The notes beneath the pieces were generated by a model. The model did no database searches, was not told the DNA's origin, and saw only the letters and a list, made by a program, of their open reading frames with translations. A program made the translations under genes and the position numbers. Source: Polaromonas sp. (GTDB taxonomy: Bacteria > Pseudomonadota > Gammaproteobacteria > Burkholderiales > Burkholderiaceae_C). Taken from it: a stretch of DNA of 64,000 bases. Shown in pieces: positions 1-8,217 of the stretch. The number at the start of each line of letters is the position of its first letter. The first letter of the stretch is position 1. The stretch spans positions 224,869-288,868 of the forward strand of contig JAAFJF010000001.1 of the NCBI GenBank assembly GCA_013298815.1, read 5' to 3'.

Positions 1-121
1 CGTTTTCACCCACAATGGCGTGAATTTGACCAGCTTGCACCGTTAAATTGACATTGTTCAGCGCTTTAACGCTGTGGAATGCTTTGGTGATGCCGCGCAT
101 TTCTAGAATGGGATCAGCCAT
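1..121 (-). CDS. gguA: Sugar ABC transporter ATP-binding protein, N-terminal fragment (GguA-like)
   Basis: Only the first 40 codons are inside the window; the gene runs off the left edge. Translation from the ATG at 121 begins [15 protein letters not shown] and continues to an HAIVGEN stretch, which is the start of the Walker A loop (GENGAGKST) of sugar-type ABC ATPases. Its place directly downstream of chvE matches the chvE-gguA-gguB order known from Agrobacterium, where GguA energises uptake of ChvE-bound sugars. The name is inferred from that synteny; a XylG-type label would fit equally well because only the N-terminus is visible. Confidence 0.8.
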   Translation of the reverse strand, partial: MADPILEMRGITKAFHSVKALNNVNLTVQAGQIHAIVGEN

Positions 122-201
122 ATTGCCTCTCGGTCTCATTTTTGGTTGTCATTTTTTGCTTTTCGATTTGCCTACATCGTATGACAATGCGCCCAGAATG
201 T

Positions 202-235
202 AAAAAGGCTCTGCGCTTTTCGGCACAGAGCCTTT
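202..235 (-). terminator. Hairpin with U-tract between chvE and gguA
   Basis: The arms AAAGGCTCTG (204-213) and CAGAGCCTTT (226-235) pair perfectly over 10 bp around a 12-nt loop. Read on the minus strand the stem runs into five T residues. It sits between the abundant binding protein and the membrane-complex genes, so it probably acts as a partial terminator or a 3' mRNA stabiliser rather than an operon end. Confidence 0.7.
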
Positions 236-262
236 CATTTGAGCTGTGGTGTCAGCCGATTT

Positions 263-1339
263 TTATTTCAACTGTTCTTCTTTGATGTAGCCACTGCCGA
301 TCAAGACTTGCTTGTAATTAGATAAATCGACGCTAACTGGCTTCAACAAGTAAGACGGAACGACTTTGACCTTGTTGTTGTAGGTTTTTGTGTCGTTGAT
401 TTCCACAGTTTTACCGCTCATCATGGCGTCAACCATACCCGCAGTCACTTTGGCCAACTCGCGCGTGTCTTTGAAAATCGTCGAGTACTGTTCTTTGCGG
501 ATGATAGATTTGACTGACGGTACTTCAGCATCTTGACCGCTCACAAACGGGTAAGGTTGTGATGCACTGCCGTAGCCCACGCCTTTGAGCGATGACAAAA
601 TACCAATGCTCAAACCATCATACGGAGACAAAACAGCATTCACTTTGGCTTTGCCATAGTAGGCGCTCAGCAAGTTGTCCATACGCGCTTGCGCGACTGC
701 GCCGTCCCAACGTAGGGTGGATACCTTGGCCATGCCGACTTGTTTGCTTTGGACAACCAGTTTGCCGCTCTTAATATACGGGTCAAGCACAGACATAGCG
801 CCGTCGTAGAAGAAGAAAGCGTTGTTGTCGTCAGCAGAGCCACCGAAAAGTTCGATATTGAAAGGCCCTTTGCCTTCTTTCAAGCCGAGCGCTTTTTCGA
901 GTGATTGCGCTTGCAGCACGCCCACTTGGAAGTTGTCAAACGTCGCATAGTAGTCCACGTTTTTGCTGCCAACAATCAAACGGTCATACGCCACAACCTT
1001 GATGCCTTTGTCGGCCGCTTTTTGCAAGGCGTTAGACAGTGTTGAACCATCAATCGCAGCAATCACCAAAACCTTCACACCTTTGGTGATCATGTTTTCG
1101 ATTTGCGCCAATTGGTTTGGAATGTCGTCATCTGCGTATTGCAAATCGGCTTTGTAGCCTTTTGCGGCCAAAGCGGCAACCATGCTGTTGCCGTCGCTCA
1201 CCCAGCGGGTTGAGGTTTTGGTTGGCATTGCGACACCAACAGTGCCTTTGTCTTGTGCGTTAGCCACTGGCACGCCAAACGCGAAACCTAGCGTGATGGC
1301 GGCAGCAAGTGCCTTGAGAGTATTTCTACGTGCTTTCAT
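263..1339 (-). CDS. chvE: Periplasmic multiple-sugar-binding protein ChvE
   Basis: This 358-residue protein has a Sec signal peptide (residues 1-28, ending ANA before Q29) and a type I periplasmic-binding fold. Stretches such as [37 protein letters not shown] and [13 protein letters not shown] agree closely with my memory of Agrobacterium ChvE, which binds glucose, galactose, arabinose, xylose and related monosaccharides and presents them to GguAB. Length is normal for the family. The gene is divergent from the LysR regulator gbpR, as in Agrobacterium, and is followed by a hairpin and gguA. XylF is the nearest alternative, but the sequence match favours ChvE. Confidence 0.92.
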   Translation of the reverse strand: MKARRNTLKALAAAITLGFAFGVPVANAQDKGTVGVAMPTKTSTRWVSDGNSMVAALAAKGYKADLQYADDDIPNQLAQIENMITKGVKVLVIAAIDGSTLSNALQKAADKGIKVVAYDRLIVGSKNVDYYATFDNFQVGVLQAQSLEKALGLKEGKGPFNIELFGGSADDNNAFFFYDGAMSVLDPYIKSGKLVVQSKQVGMAKVSTLRWDGAVAQARMDNLLSAYYGKAKVNAVLSPYDGLSIGILSSLKGVGYGSASQPYPFVSGQDAEVPSVKSIIRKEQYSTIFKDTRELAKVTAGMVDAMMSGKTVEINDTKTYNNKVKVVPSYLLKPVSVDLSNYKQVLIGSGYIKEEQLK

Positions 1340-1431
1340 GTATCTCCAATTTGTAGTTAAGTTGCTGAAATCGATCTTTGCTTTTTTTGGCGCAGATGGC
1401 GCATCATACGGATTTGATTGATAATCTTCTA

Positions 1432-1468
1432 ATGCTAATTAAATGACTTGCGATATATAAATTAGCAT
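1432..1468. promoter_or_regulatory. Inverted repeat between chvE and gbpR, likely GbpR operator
   Basis: ATGCTAATT (1432-1440) and AATTAGCAT (1460-1468) are perfect 9-bp complementary arms separated by 19 bp. The dyad lies in the 173-bp divergent spacer between chvE (start 1339) and gbpR (start 1513). LysR-type proteins bind such dyads, so GbpR control of both genes from this site is the simplest reading. Confidence 0.6.
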
Positions 1469-1512
1469 ACGTAAAAACCCTATTTATAAAATTTTTGTGA
1501 AAATGCGAAGCT

Positions 1513-2508
1513 ATGGCAAATTACATGCATTGGTTTATTCGTTCTCGGCTTAAAACACGCCAGTTATTGCTGCTCGTGGCGTTGGCTGAGCACGGTAATA
1601 TCCACAAAGCCTCTCAGTCGTTGAGCATGACGCAGCCAGCAGCGTCTAAATTACTCAAAGATTTGGAAGATGCCTTGGAGGTGTCCCTCTTTGATCGATT
1701 GCCCAGGGGCATGCGCCCCACTTGGTATGGGGAGACGATGATCCGCCATGCGCGAGTCGCCTTAGGCAGTTTGAACCAAGCACATGATGAGTTGGAGGCT
1801 GCAAAGGCAGGGCAATTCGGCCAAGTTTACGTGGGTGCTATTTCTTCACCAGGCTTGGCGTTGATGCCGCCAGCCGTGGCGATGGTGAAGCTGGAGCACC
1901 CCAATTTGCAAATCGCCTTGCAAATCGAATCCAGCGATATTTTGATTGAGCGTTTGAACCAAGGTAAGCTGGATATTTTGGTCGCGCGTCTGTTCGCGCA
2001 ACACGATAAGTCTCAGTTGCGCTACGAAATGTTGTCTGACGAAGCGGTTTGTGCGATTGCCCGGCCTGGCCACCCCTTGCTCAGCATGCACGCACCAAGC
2101 TTGCATGATGCCGTCAACATGGGCTGGATCATCCCACCTGATGGCAGCGTATTGCGCCATCGGTTTGACCTGATGTTTCAAGAGGTTGGGTTGCAGACGC
2201 CGGTCAACGTCATCGAAACAGGTTCGTTGATGTTCACCACCAAAATGCTACAGCAAAGCGACATGATCAGCGTCGTCGCGACCGATGTGGCACGCTATTA
2301 CGCTGATCACGGTTTGTTGGCTATTTTGCCCATGTCGCTGCCGTGTCAAATGGACGCCTTTGGCATCATCACGCGGCGCGACCGGCTATTGTCACCTGCT
2401 GCAAAAGTAATGCTGCGTGCACTTAAAACGGCCGCTATGTCTGTCTATGGCAAGCAGCTAGAGCAAACGGCTGACGAAGCGTTTAGTTCCAGCCTGCGTC
2501 GACCTTGA
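1513..2508 (+). CDS. gbpR: LysR-family regulator GbpR
   Basis: This 331-residue LysR-type regulator has an N-terminal winged HTH at about residues 15-75, with the typical MTQPAASKLLKDLE recognition-helix region, and a periplasmic-binding-like effector domain from about residue 95. The RSRLKTRQLLLLVALAEHGN start is characteristic of the GbpR branch, which controls chvE in Agrobacterium in response to sugars. It is divergent from chvE across a 9-bp-arm dyad. Met5 at 1525 is an alternative start. Its 3' end overlaps the convergent dehydrogenase gene by 26 bp. Confidence 0.87.
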   Translation: MANYMHWFIRSRLKTRQLLLLVALAEHGNIHKASQSLSMTQPAASKLLKDLEDALEVSLFDRLPRGMRPTWYGETMIRHARVALGSLNQAHDELEAAKAGQFGQVYVGAISSPGLALMPPAVAMVKLEHPNLQIALQIESSDILIERLNQGKLDILVARLFAQHDKSQLRYEMLSDEAVCAIARPGHPLLSMHAPSLHDAVNMGWIIPPDGSVLRHRFDLMFQEVGLQTPVNVIETGSLMFTTKMLQQSDMISVVATDVARYYADHGLLAILPMSLPCQMDAFGIITRRDRLLSPAAKVMLRALKTAAMSVYGKQLEQTADEAFSSSLRRP

Positions 2509-3280
2509 ACTCTTGCGCGGTACACATCGCGCCATCGTCCGCCGCCAAAAACAACACCATGTTGGCAATGTCTGAGGGTTGTAATTTATCGGGCAGACAT
2601 TGGTTGCGCTTGATGGCTTCTTCGCCTTCCGCATTGAGCCACAGCTTAATCTGGCGCTCTGTCATGACCCAGCCTGGCGACACAGTATTTATGCGGATCC
2701 TGTACGCCCCCAAGCTCTCAGCCAAGCCGCGTGTCAAGCCGTTCACCGAAGACTTGGCGATGGCGTAGCAAGGGTAAGTGCCACCTTTGGTTTGCCAGCC
2801 GGTCGAGCCTAGGTTAATGACTGATCCGCCGTTGAGTCTTTTCATGCTTGGCACAATGGCCTGAATCGCAAAAAACGCCGGGCGTTGGTTTACCGCCATG
2901 CGTTCGTCCCAATACTCGGGTGTGACAGATTCCAGCGTGTGGCGGTCATCCCGCGCCACGTTGTTGACCAAAGCTGAAAAGTCGCCTAATTCGCCCACGG
3001 CCGTATCAATGTTTTGTTTCAGCGCAGCCACATGACGCACATCACAAACGCGCCACCAAGGTTTTAAGTGCCCATTGGCAGCAATGGTGTTTGCAAGCTG
3101 CGCACTCTCGGCTTCGGCCATATCAACAAAGGCGACTTGCGCACCTTGTTCGGCAAAAGCCGTCACTATCGCCGCGCCAATACCCGTGCCGCCACCGGTG
3201 ATAAAAACACGTTTGCCTTTTAAGCTCGGAAAGATGGCTAATTTTTTGGTTGAATGAGAGGTCGGTAAAGCAGCAGTCAT
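2483..3280 (-). CDS. SDR-family aldose 1-dehydrogenase (galactose/pentose type)
   Basis: This classical short-chain dehydrogenase of 265 residues has the cofactor motif TGGGTGIG at residues 28-35, a GST motif for the catalytic Ser and YAIAK for the catalytic Tyr/Lys. FPSLKGKR, DDRH and YWDER match my memory of the Caulobacter xylose dehydrogenase XylB and of sugar 1-dehydrogenases. These oxidise aldoses to lactones, which fits the adjacent aldonate dehydratase. The start at 3280 is preferred over 3316 because CAGGAA lies nine bases upstream. The usual NNAG motif reads NNVA here. The substrate (galactose, arabinose, fucose or xylose) cannot be fixed from sequence. Confidence 0.82.
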   Translation of the reverse strand: MTAALPTSHSTKKLAIFPSLKGKRVFITGGGTGIGAAIVTAFAEQGAQVAFVDMAEAESAQLANTIAANGHLKPWWRVCDVRHVAALKQNIDTAVGELGDFSALVNNVARDDRHTLESVTPEYWDERMAVNQRPAFFAIQAIVPSMKRLNGGSVINLGSTGWQTKGGTYPCYAIAKSSVNGLTRGLAESLGAYRIRINTVSPGWVMTERQIKLWLNAEGEEAIKRNQCLPDKLQPSDIANMVLFLAADDGAMCTAQEFKVDAGWN

Positions 3281-3302
3281 GAAAGCGTATTCCTGTTTAA
3301 AA

Positions 3303-3330
3303 CTGACATATTGCAATTTGTATATGTCAG
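3303..3330. promoter_or_regulatory. Dyad operator between the dehydrogenase and dehydratase genes
   Basis: CTGACATAT (3303-3311) and ATATGTCAG (3322-3330) are perfect 9-bp inverted arms with a 10-bp spacer, so the half-sites are 19 bp centre to centre. It lies 23 bp upstream of the dehydrogenase start, in the divergent promoter region with the dehydratase. The sequence differs from the chvE/gbpR dyad, so a second regulator is possible. Confidence 0.6.
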
Positions 3331-3433
3331 GTATTGATTAAAGTATTTTCTATTATCACTATGCCTTGTTACGATACGATTTGTCAAGTTGACCTCGCTT
3401 TTTTTCTGATTTTTTTAATAACTTATTGAGACT

Positions 3434-5158
3434 ATGGACGCTAAAAAATACCCCGTACGCCGCAGCCAAGCTTGGTTTGGCAGAGACGACCGTGACGGTT
3501 TTGTACATCGTAGCTGGCTTAAAAACCAAGGCTACCCGCATGACGAGTTGGACGGCCGCCCCGTCATCGGCATTTGCAACACCTGGAGCGAGCTGACGCC
3601 CTGCAATGGGCACTTCCGCGAGTTGGCCGAGTTTGTGAAACGTGGCGTCTATGAGGCCGGTGGCTTCCCCTTGGAGTTCCCCGTCATGTCTTTGGGCGAA
3701 ACCCAGCTGCGTCCCACCGCCATGCTGTTTCGCAACTTGGCCAGTATGGACGTGGAAGAGTCGATTCGTGGCAACCCGATCGACGGTGTCGTGCTGCTCA
3801 TGGGCTGCGACAAAACCACGCCGTCGCTGATGATGGGCGCGGCCAGCTGTGATTTGCCGACCATTGGCGTCTCAGGCGGCCCGATGTTGAACGGCAAGTT
3901 TCGCGGCAAAGACATCGGCTCTGGCACGGGCGTGTGGCAGATGAGCGAGATGGTGCGCGCCGGTGAAATGACGCAACAAGATTTCACCGAGGCCGAGTCC
4001 TGCATGCACCGCTCCAAAGGCAGCTGCATGACCATGGGCACCGCCAGCACAATGGCCAGCATGGTCGAAGCGCTGGGCATGTCGCTGCCAGAAAACGCCG
4101 CCATACCCGCTGCCGACACACGGCGCAACCGCTTGGCACAAATGAGCGGCCGCCGCATTGTTGAAATGGTCAATCAAGACATCAAGATGTCGCAAATTTT
4201 GACGCGCGAAGCTTTTGAAAACGCCATCCGCACCTGCGCCGCCATTGGTGGCTCGACCAACGCGGTGATCCACCTCATCGCCATCGCCGGCCGCATGGGC
4301 ATCAAGCTCGATTTGGACGATTGGGACAAACTAGGTGCCAGCGTGCCGTGTTTGCTGAACCTGCAACCCTCGGGCAAGTTCCTGATGGAAGATTTCTACT
4401 ACGCCGGTGGCCTGCCCGCCATCCTGCGCGAGATTCAACCCATCTTGCACTTGGGCGCACTCACCGCCAATGGCAAAACTTTGGGTGAAAACATTCAAAA
4501 CGCGCCCTGCTACAACCGCGACGTCATCAAAACGCCTGACGAACCCTTCATGAAAGACGCCGGCATTGCCGTGCTGCGTGGCAATTTAGCGCCTAATGGT
4601 GCGGTCATCAAGCCGTCCGCCGCGTCCGCCCATTTGCTGCAGCACCGCGGCCGTGCCGTGGTGTTTGAAGACATTGAAGACTTCCACGCCCGCATTGACG
4701 ACGATGCGCTGGACGTTGACGAGCATTGCATCATGGTCCTGAAAAACTGCGGTCCCAAAGGCTACCCCGGCATGGCCGAGGTGGGTAACATGCCGCTGCC
4801 GCCAAAAATTTTGCAACGCGGCATCACCGACATGGTGCGCATCAGCGACGGCCGCATGAGCGGCACCGCCTACGGCACGGTGGTGCTGCACACCTCGCCC
4901 GAAGCCGCAGCCGGTGGCCCGCTGGCTTTGGTGCAAAATGGCGACATGATTGAACTCGATGTCGCGGGTCGTCGCCTGCATTTAGAAGTGAGCGACGAAG
5001 AACTCGCCCAGCGCCGTCTCAGCTGGAAGCCACCGCAGCACCCGACCCGTGGCTACCAAAAAATCTATGTTGACCACGTGCAGCAAGCGCATCTGGGGGC
5101 GGATTTAGACTTTTTGGTAGGCGGCAGTGGTGCTTTGGTGCCGCGCGATTCGCATTGA
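3434..5158 (+). CDS. IlvD/Edd-family aldonate dehydratase (L-arabinonate/galactonate type)
   Basis: This 574-residue [2Fe-2S] dehydratase converts aldonic acids to 2-keto-3-deoxy acids. The expected cluster ligands are C57 (ELTPCNGH), C125 (GCDKTTPS) and C198 (GSCMTMG); their spacing of 68 and 73 residues matches what I recall for Rhizobium L-arabinonate dehydratase. The catalytic-Ser region SDGRMSGTAYG is intact near residue 475. It is divergent from the sugar dehydrogenase and 55 bp before the mutarotase, so a joint transcript is likely. The presence of dgoK and dgoA nearby suggests it may also handle galactonate, but specificity is inferred. Confidence 0.87.
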   Translation: MDAKKYPVRRSQAWFGRDDRDGFVHRSWLKNQGYPHDELDGRPVIGICNTWSELTPCNGHFRELAEFVKRGVYEAGGFPLEFPVMSLGETQLRPTAMLFRNLASMDVEESIRGNPIDGVVLLMGCDKTTPSLMMGAASCDLPTIGVSGGPMLNGKFRGKDIGSGTGVWQMSEMVRAGEMTQQDFTEAESCMHRSKGSCMTMGTASTMASMVEALGMSLPENAAIPAADTRRNRLAQMSGRRIVEMVNQDIKMSQILTREAFENAIRTCAAIGGSTNAVIHLIAIAGRMGIKLDLDDWDKLGASVPCLLNLQPSGKFLMEDFYYAGGLPAILREIQPILHLGALTANGKTLGENIQNAPCYNRDVIKTPDEPFMKDAGIAVLRGNLAPNGAVIKPSAASAHLLQHRGRAVVFEDIEDFHARIDDDALDVDEHCIMVLKNCGPKGYPGMAEVGNMPLPPKILQRGITDMVRISDGRMSGTAYGTVVLHTSPEAAAGGPLALVQNGDMIELDVAGRRLHLEVSDEELAQRRLSWKPPQHPTRGYQKIYVDHVQQAHLGADLDFLVGGSGALVPRDSH

Positions 5159-5190
5159 TATTAAATAGTTTGCCTAGCTAATCTAGGTAA

Positions 5191-5202
5191 CTGTAATTAC
5201 AG
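5191..5202. promoter_or_regulatory. 12-bp perfect palindrome upstream of the mutarotase gene
   Basis: CTGTAATTACAG is self-complementary and ends 11 bp before the epimerase start codon. A CCTAG/CTAGG dyad lies just before it. It could be an operator or a short intercistronic structure; no regulator can be assigned. Confidence 0.35.
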
Positions 5203-5213
5203 AGAAGTAGCCA

Positions 5214-6149
5214 ATGCAATGTAAAACAACAGAAATCCAGTGGTTGCGGCATGCGGGGCAGTCACTTGGTTTAGTGCCTAGTATTGGTGGCGGCGTTGCA
5301 GCTTGGCAGCTTGATCGTCACCATGCCGTCAACCAAACTAAAACGGTGGTTGACTTGTGGCGTCTATGGGATGGCGTAAGTATTGATCGATATGCACTAG
5401 CATCATTTCCCATGGTGCCGTGGTCAAATCGTATTGGTTTAGGAGGTTTTGAGCAAGATGGGATATTTCATCAAATCGCACCGAACCGCGTTGGTGAAGC
5501 GTACCCCATACATGGTGATGGGTGGTTGCAGCCGTGGGTGTTGACACAGCCTAGTGACGACACAGTCGTTATGACGCTTGAGTCGCATGAGTTTCAAGGA
5601 AATCCATACAACTATCGCGCAGAACAGCGTTTCGTCTTGCATGAAGGTGGCATGACGCAAATGCTGAGCGTTACGCACTTGGGTGCCAATCGGCTGCCTT
5701 ATGGTTTGGGTCAACATCCGTGGTTTTTGCGCTCTCCAAGTACAAGTTTGCACGCTTCAGTTAAAGGTGTTTGGTTAAGTGGCGTAGACCCCATGCCCAT
5801 CAAACACACCAATGACTTTCCCGTATCTTGGGATCTAAACGGTGGCATTGATGTCAACGGCACACAGGTCGACAATGCATTTACAGGTTGGTCTGGCGAT
5901 GCAAGTATTCACTACCCCGATAAAAACTTGAAAATAACCATGCGCGTGCCGGATGTTCAGACGAACAAAGATCAAGAGGGTTTTTGTTTGCTCTATCGTC
6001 CAGAGCAGGGGTCAGCCTTTTGTTTTGAACCAGTGACGCACCCGATTGATGCCTTTCATGTTCCAGGAAAACCTGGGCTTATGAATTTAAACCGAGGTGA
6101 AACTCTTACCCTAAATGTGAGCTGGGGCTTGGAAAAATTGGGTGTATAG
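5214..6149 (+). CDS. galM: Aldose 1-epimerase (mutarotase)
   Basis: This 311-residue protein has galactose-mutarotase family features: PWSNRI near residue 70, the catalytic His context PIHGDGW near residue 100 and GLGQHPWF near residue 166. It interconverts alpha and beta anomers of aldoses in the cytoplasm and so supplies the correct anomer to the 1-dehydrogenase. An AGAGAAG stretch precedes the ATG. It follows the dehydratase in the same direction and is convergent with yjfF. Its base composition appears more AT-rich than the dehydratase. Confidence 0.85.
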   Translation: MQCKTTEIQWLRHAGQSLGLVPSIGGGVAAWQLDRHHAVNQTKTVVDLWRLWDGVSIDRYALASFPMVPWSNRIGLGGFEQDGIFHQIAPNRVGEAYPIHGDGWLQPWVLTQPSDDTVVMTLESHEFQGNPYNYRAEQRFVLHEGGMTQMLSVTHLGANRLPYGLGQHPWFLRSPSTSLHASVKGVWLSGVDPMPIKHTNDFPVSWDLNGGIDVNGTQVDNAFTGWSGDASIHYPDKNLKITMRVPDVQTNKDQEGFCLLYRPEQGSAFCFEPVTHPIDAFHVPGKPGLMNLNRGETLTLNVSWGLEKLGV

Positions 6150-6173
6150 CTGCTGGCTTGCATAGCCAACAGC
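6149..6173. terminator. Hairpin between convergent galM and yjfF
   Basis: GCTG plus TGGCT (6149-6158) pairs with AGCCA plus CAGC (6164-6173), with one C/A mismatch and a 5-nt loop. It begins at the galM stop codon, in the 38-bp convergent spacer, and could end both transcripts. There is no U-tract, so this is a weak call. Confidence 0.35.
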
Positions 6174-6187
6174 TTCGCCAATTTGCC

Positions 6188-7153
6188 CTAGGCAGATTTG
6201 CGACCTGTTTCAAACAAACGCTGCAGTACACAAAATACAAACAACAGTGCGCCGATAACAATTCGCGTCCACCATGAGCTGAGTGAGCCATCAAACATGA
6301 TGAGGGATTGGATCATGCCGAGTGTCAATACACCAAAGAGTGTGCCAAACACATAGCCTACACCACCGCTGAGCAATGTCCCTCCAATAACAACAGCTGC
6401 AATTGCGTCTAGCTCTAACCCTACCGCATGCAGGCCATAGCCAGAAAGCATGTAAAAAGTGAATGCCACACCGCCCAACGCTGCACAGAAACCGCTTAAT
6501 GCGTAAACCCCAATAGTAGTTTGCGTGACTGGCAAACCCATAAGCACGGCTGAGTGCTCTGCTCCACCAATAGCATAAACGGTGCGCCCAAATTGTGTGT
6601 AGTGTGCGATATAAACAGCGCCTGCTAACACTATCAGCGCCAGTATGGCGCTGATAGAAACCATAGGGCCGTCTTCCCAAAGGTGGATGCGAGTCTGCGC
6701 CAAAACTGTGTAATTCGGATCTGTGATGCTGATGGAGTCGATGCTGATGAGGTAACAAAGGCCTCGCGCTAAAAACATGCCTGCCAAAGTGACTATGAAG
6801 GGCTGCAAGCGGAAGCGCTGAATCAACCACCCCATGAATGCACCAAATAACATCCCCATCAATAACACCACAGGAATAGCCAACATCAAATTCCAGTGGA
6901 AATGTTGAACAAGTCCCGCTAAAAGCACTGTGCTTAAAGCTACAACAGACCCGACGGAGAGGTTAATGCCTCCTGACAAAATGACGAATGTCATACCCAC
7001 AGCCACAATGACAAGGAAAGCATTGTCAATCAGTAGGTTCAAAAACACTTGAACTGAGAAAAATCCAGTGTAAGACACCGAACCAAACACCGACATGGCC
7101 ACAAACAGCGCCACCGTAGCAGCCAACGGAACATATTTACTTTCCAACTTCAT
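6188..7153 (-). CDS. yjfF: Sugar ABC transporter permease, YjfF type
   Basis: This 321-residue inner-membrane permease of the RbsC/AraH family has about 9-10 hydrophobic helices. It carries the conserved cytoplasmic loop segment GINLSVGSVVAL and later AIAAVVIGGTLLSGG. The length and the pairing with YtfT, YtfR and YtfQ match the E. coli galactofuranose importer. Its ATG overlaps the ytfT stop by four bases, which indicates translational coupling. It is the last gene of the operon. The true substrate may be galactofuranose, galactose or arabinose. Confidence 0.85.
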   Translation of the reverse strand: MKLESKYVPLAATVALFVAMSVFGSVSYTGFFSVQVFLNLLIDNAFLVIVAVGMTFVILSGGINLSVGSVVALSTVLLAGLVQHFHWNLMLAIPVVLLMGMLFGAFMGWLIQRFRLQPFIVTLAGMFLARGLCYLISIDSISITDPNYTVLAQTRIHLWEDGPMVSISAILALIVLAGAVYIAHYTQFGRTVYAIGGAEHSAVLMGLPVTQTTIGVYALSGFCAALGGVAFTFYMLSGYGLHAVGLELDAIAAVVIGGTLLSGGVGYVFGTLFGVLTLGMIQSLIMFDGSLSSWWTRIVIGALLFVFCVLQRLFETGRKSA

Positions 7154-8217
7154 GCGTGGCTCCCAACATCAGGACGAACTACCCAACCACGAACTGCACG
7201 ACGAAACTCTGTCGACTGCATCAACATGACCACAAAAACAACGGCAGCCTTAACTACCAGATTGATTTCCGGCGGAACACCGATCGAATAGATGGTGGAG
7301 GTAAGCGTCTGAATAATCAGCGCACCAATCATGCTACCTGCTAGACTGAAACGCCCTCCGGTCAAGAGTGTGCCGCCCAATGTCACCGCCAAAATGGCAT
7401 CAAGTTCAAGTAAGTTACCGGCATTGTTACCATCGGCACTCTTGACGTTGGAGCTGATAATCAGCCCCGCAATACCAGCCGTGAGCCCACAAAATGCGTA
7501 AACACACATGCTAATAAGTCGCTCGCGCACACCTGCAACGCGAGCAGCCGCAGGGTTAATGCCGATGGCTTGAACAAACAAGCCCAATGCAGTGCGTGTG
7601 ACCGTCAGGTGCATTGCCACATACACAAAGGCAGCGATGAACAAGGCAAATGGCAACCCCCACAAATACCCGCTGCCAATGTAAAAATAGGGCGGATAGT
7701 ACACCGTGACGATTTGCCCATCCGTCAATAGCTGGGCGACGCCTCGTCCAGCGACCATCAGAATCAATGTAGCAATAATGGGCTGCAAACCGATTTTTGC
7801 CACAAGTACGCCGTTCCATAGGCCGCATGCTAGTGCGGTAAGTAGCGCACACACAATGGCCAGCCACATAGGAAAGCGGCTGATGTGCTGGGGTATACCG
7901 TCCGTAATGACGAGTTTACCTCCCACCATCAGGGCGGCTACAGCCGCGCTGATCGCCACGGTGGCCCCCACAGAAATATCAATACCCCGGGTGGCGATGA
8001 CCAGCGTCATGCCCAATGACACCAGCATCAAGGGCGCAGCGCGGTTCAAGATGTCAATGATGCTGCCATAAAGATGTCCATCGCGCCATTGCAACATCCA
8101 GAATCCAGGGTTCATGCTGGCATTGACGATCAAGATAAGTATTAATGTGGCGACCGGCCATAGCAAGTGGTGCGTCTGTACCTTTGTCAGCAAAGAAGGT
8201 GCGTTAAGTTCGCTCAT
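7150..8217 (-). CDS. ytfT: Sugar ABC transporter permease, YtfT type
   Basis: This 355-residue membrane permease carries the family motif GIDISVGATVAISAA near residues 90-105 and AILAVTLGGTLLTGGRF in the C-terminal half. A heterodimer with YjfF would form the channel of the importer. It starts in a four-base overlap with the ytfR stop and ends in a four-base overlap with yjfF, so the three genes are one tightly coupled unit. Confidence 0.86.
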   Translation of the reverse strand: MSELNAPSLLTKVQTHHLLWPVATLILILIVNASMNPGFWMLQWRDGHLYGSIIDILNRAAPLMLVSLGMTLVIATRGIDISVGATVAISAAVAALMVGGKLVITDGIPQHISRFPMWLAIVCALLTALACGLWNGVLVAKIGLQPIIATLILMVAGRGVAQLLTDGQIVTVYYPPYFYIGSGYLWGLPFALFIAAFVYVAMHLTVTRTALGLFVQAIGINPAAARVAGVRERLISMCVYAFCGLTAGIAGLIISSNVKSADGNNAGNLLELDAILAVTLGGTLLTGGRFSLAGSMIGALIIQTLTSTIYSIGVPPEINLVVKAAVVFVVMLMQSTEFRRAVRGWVVRPDVGSHA

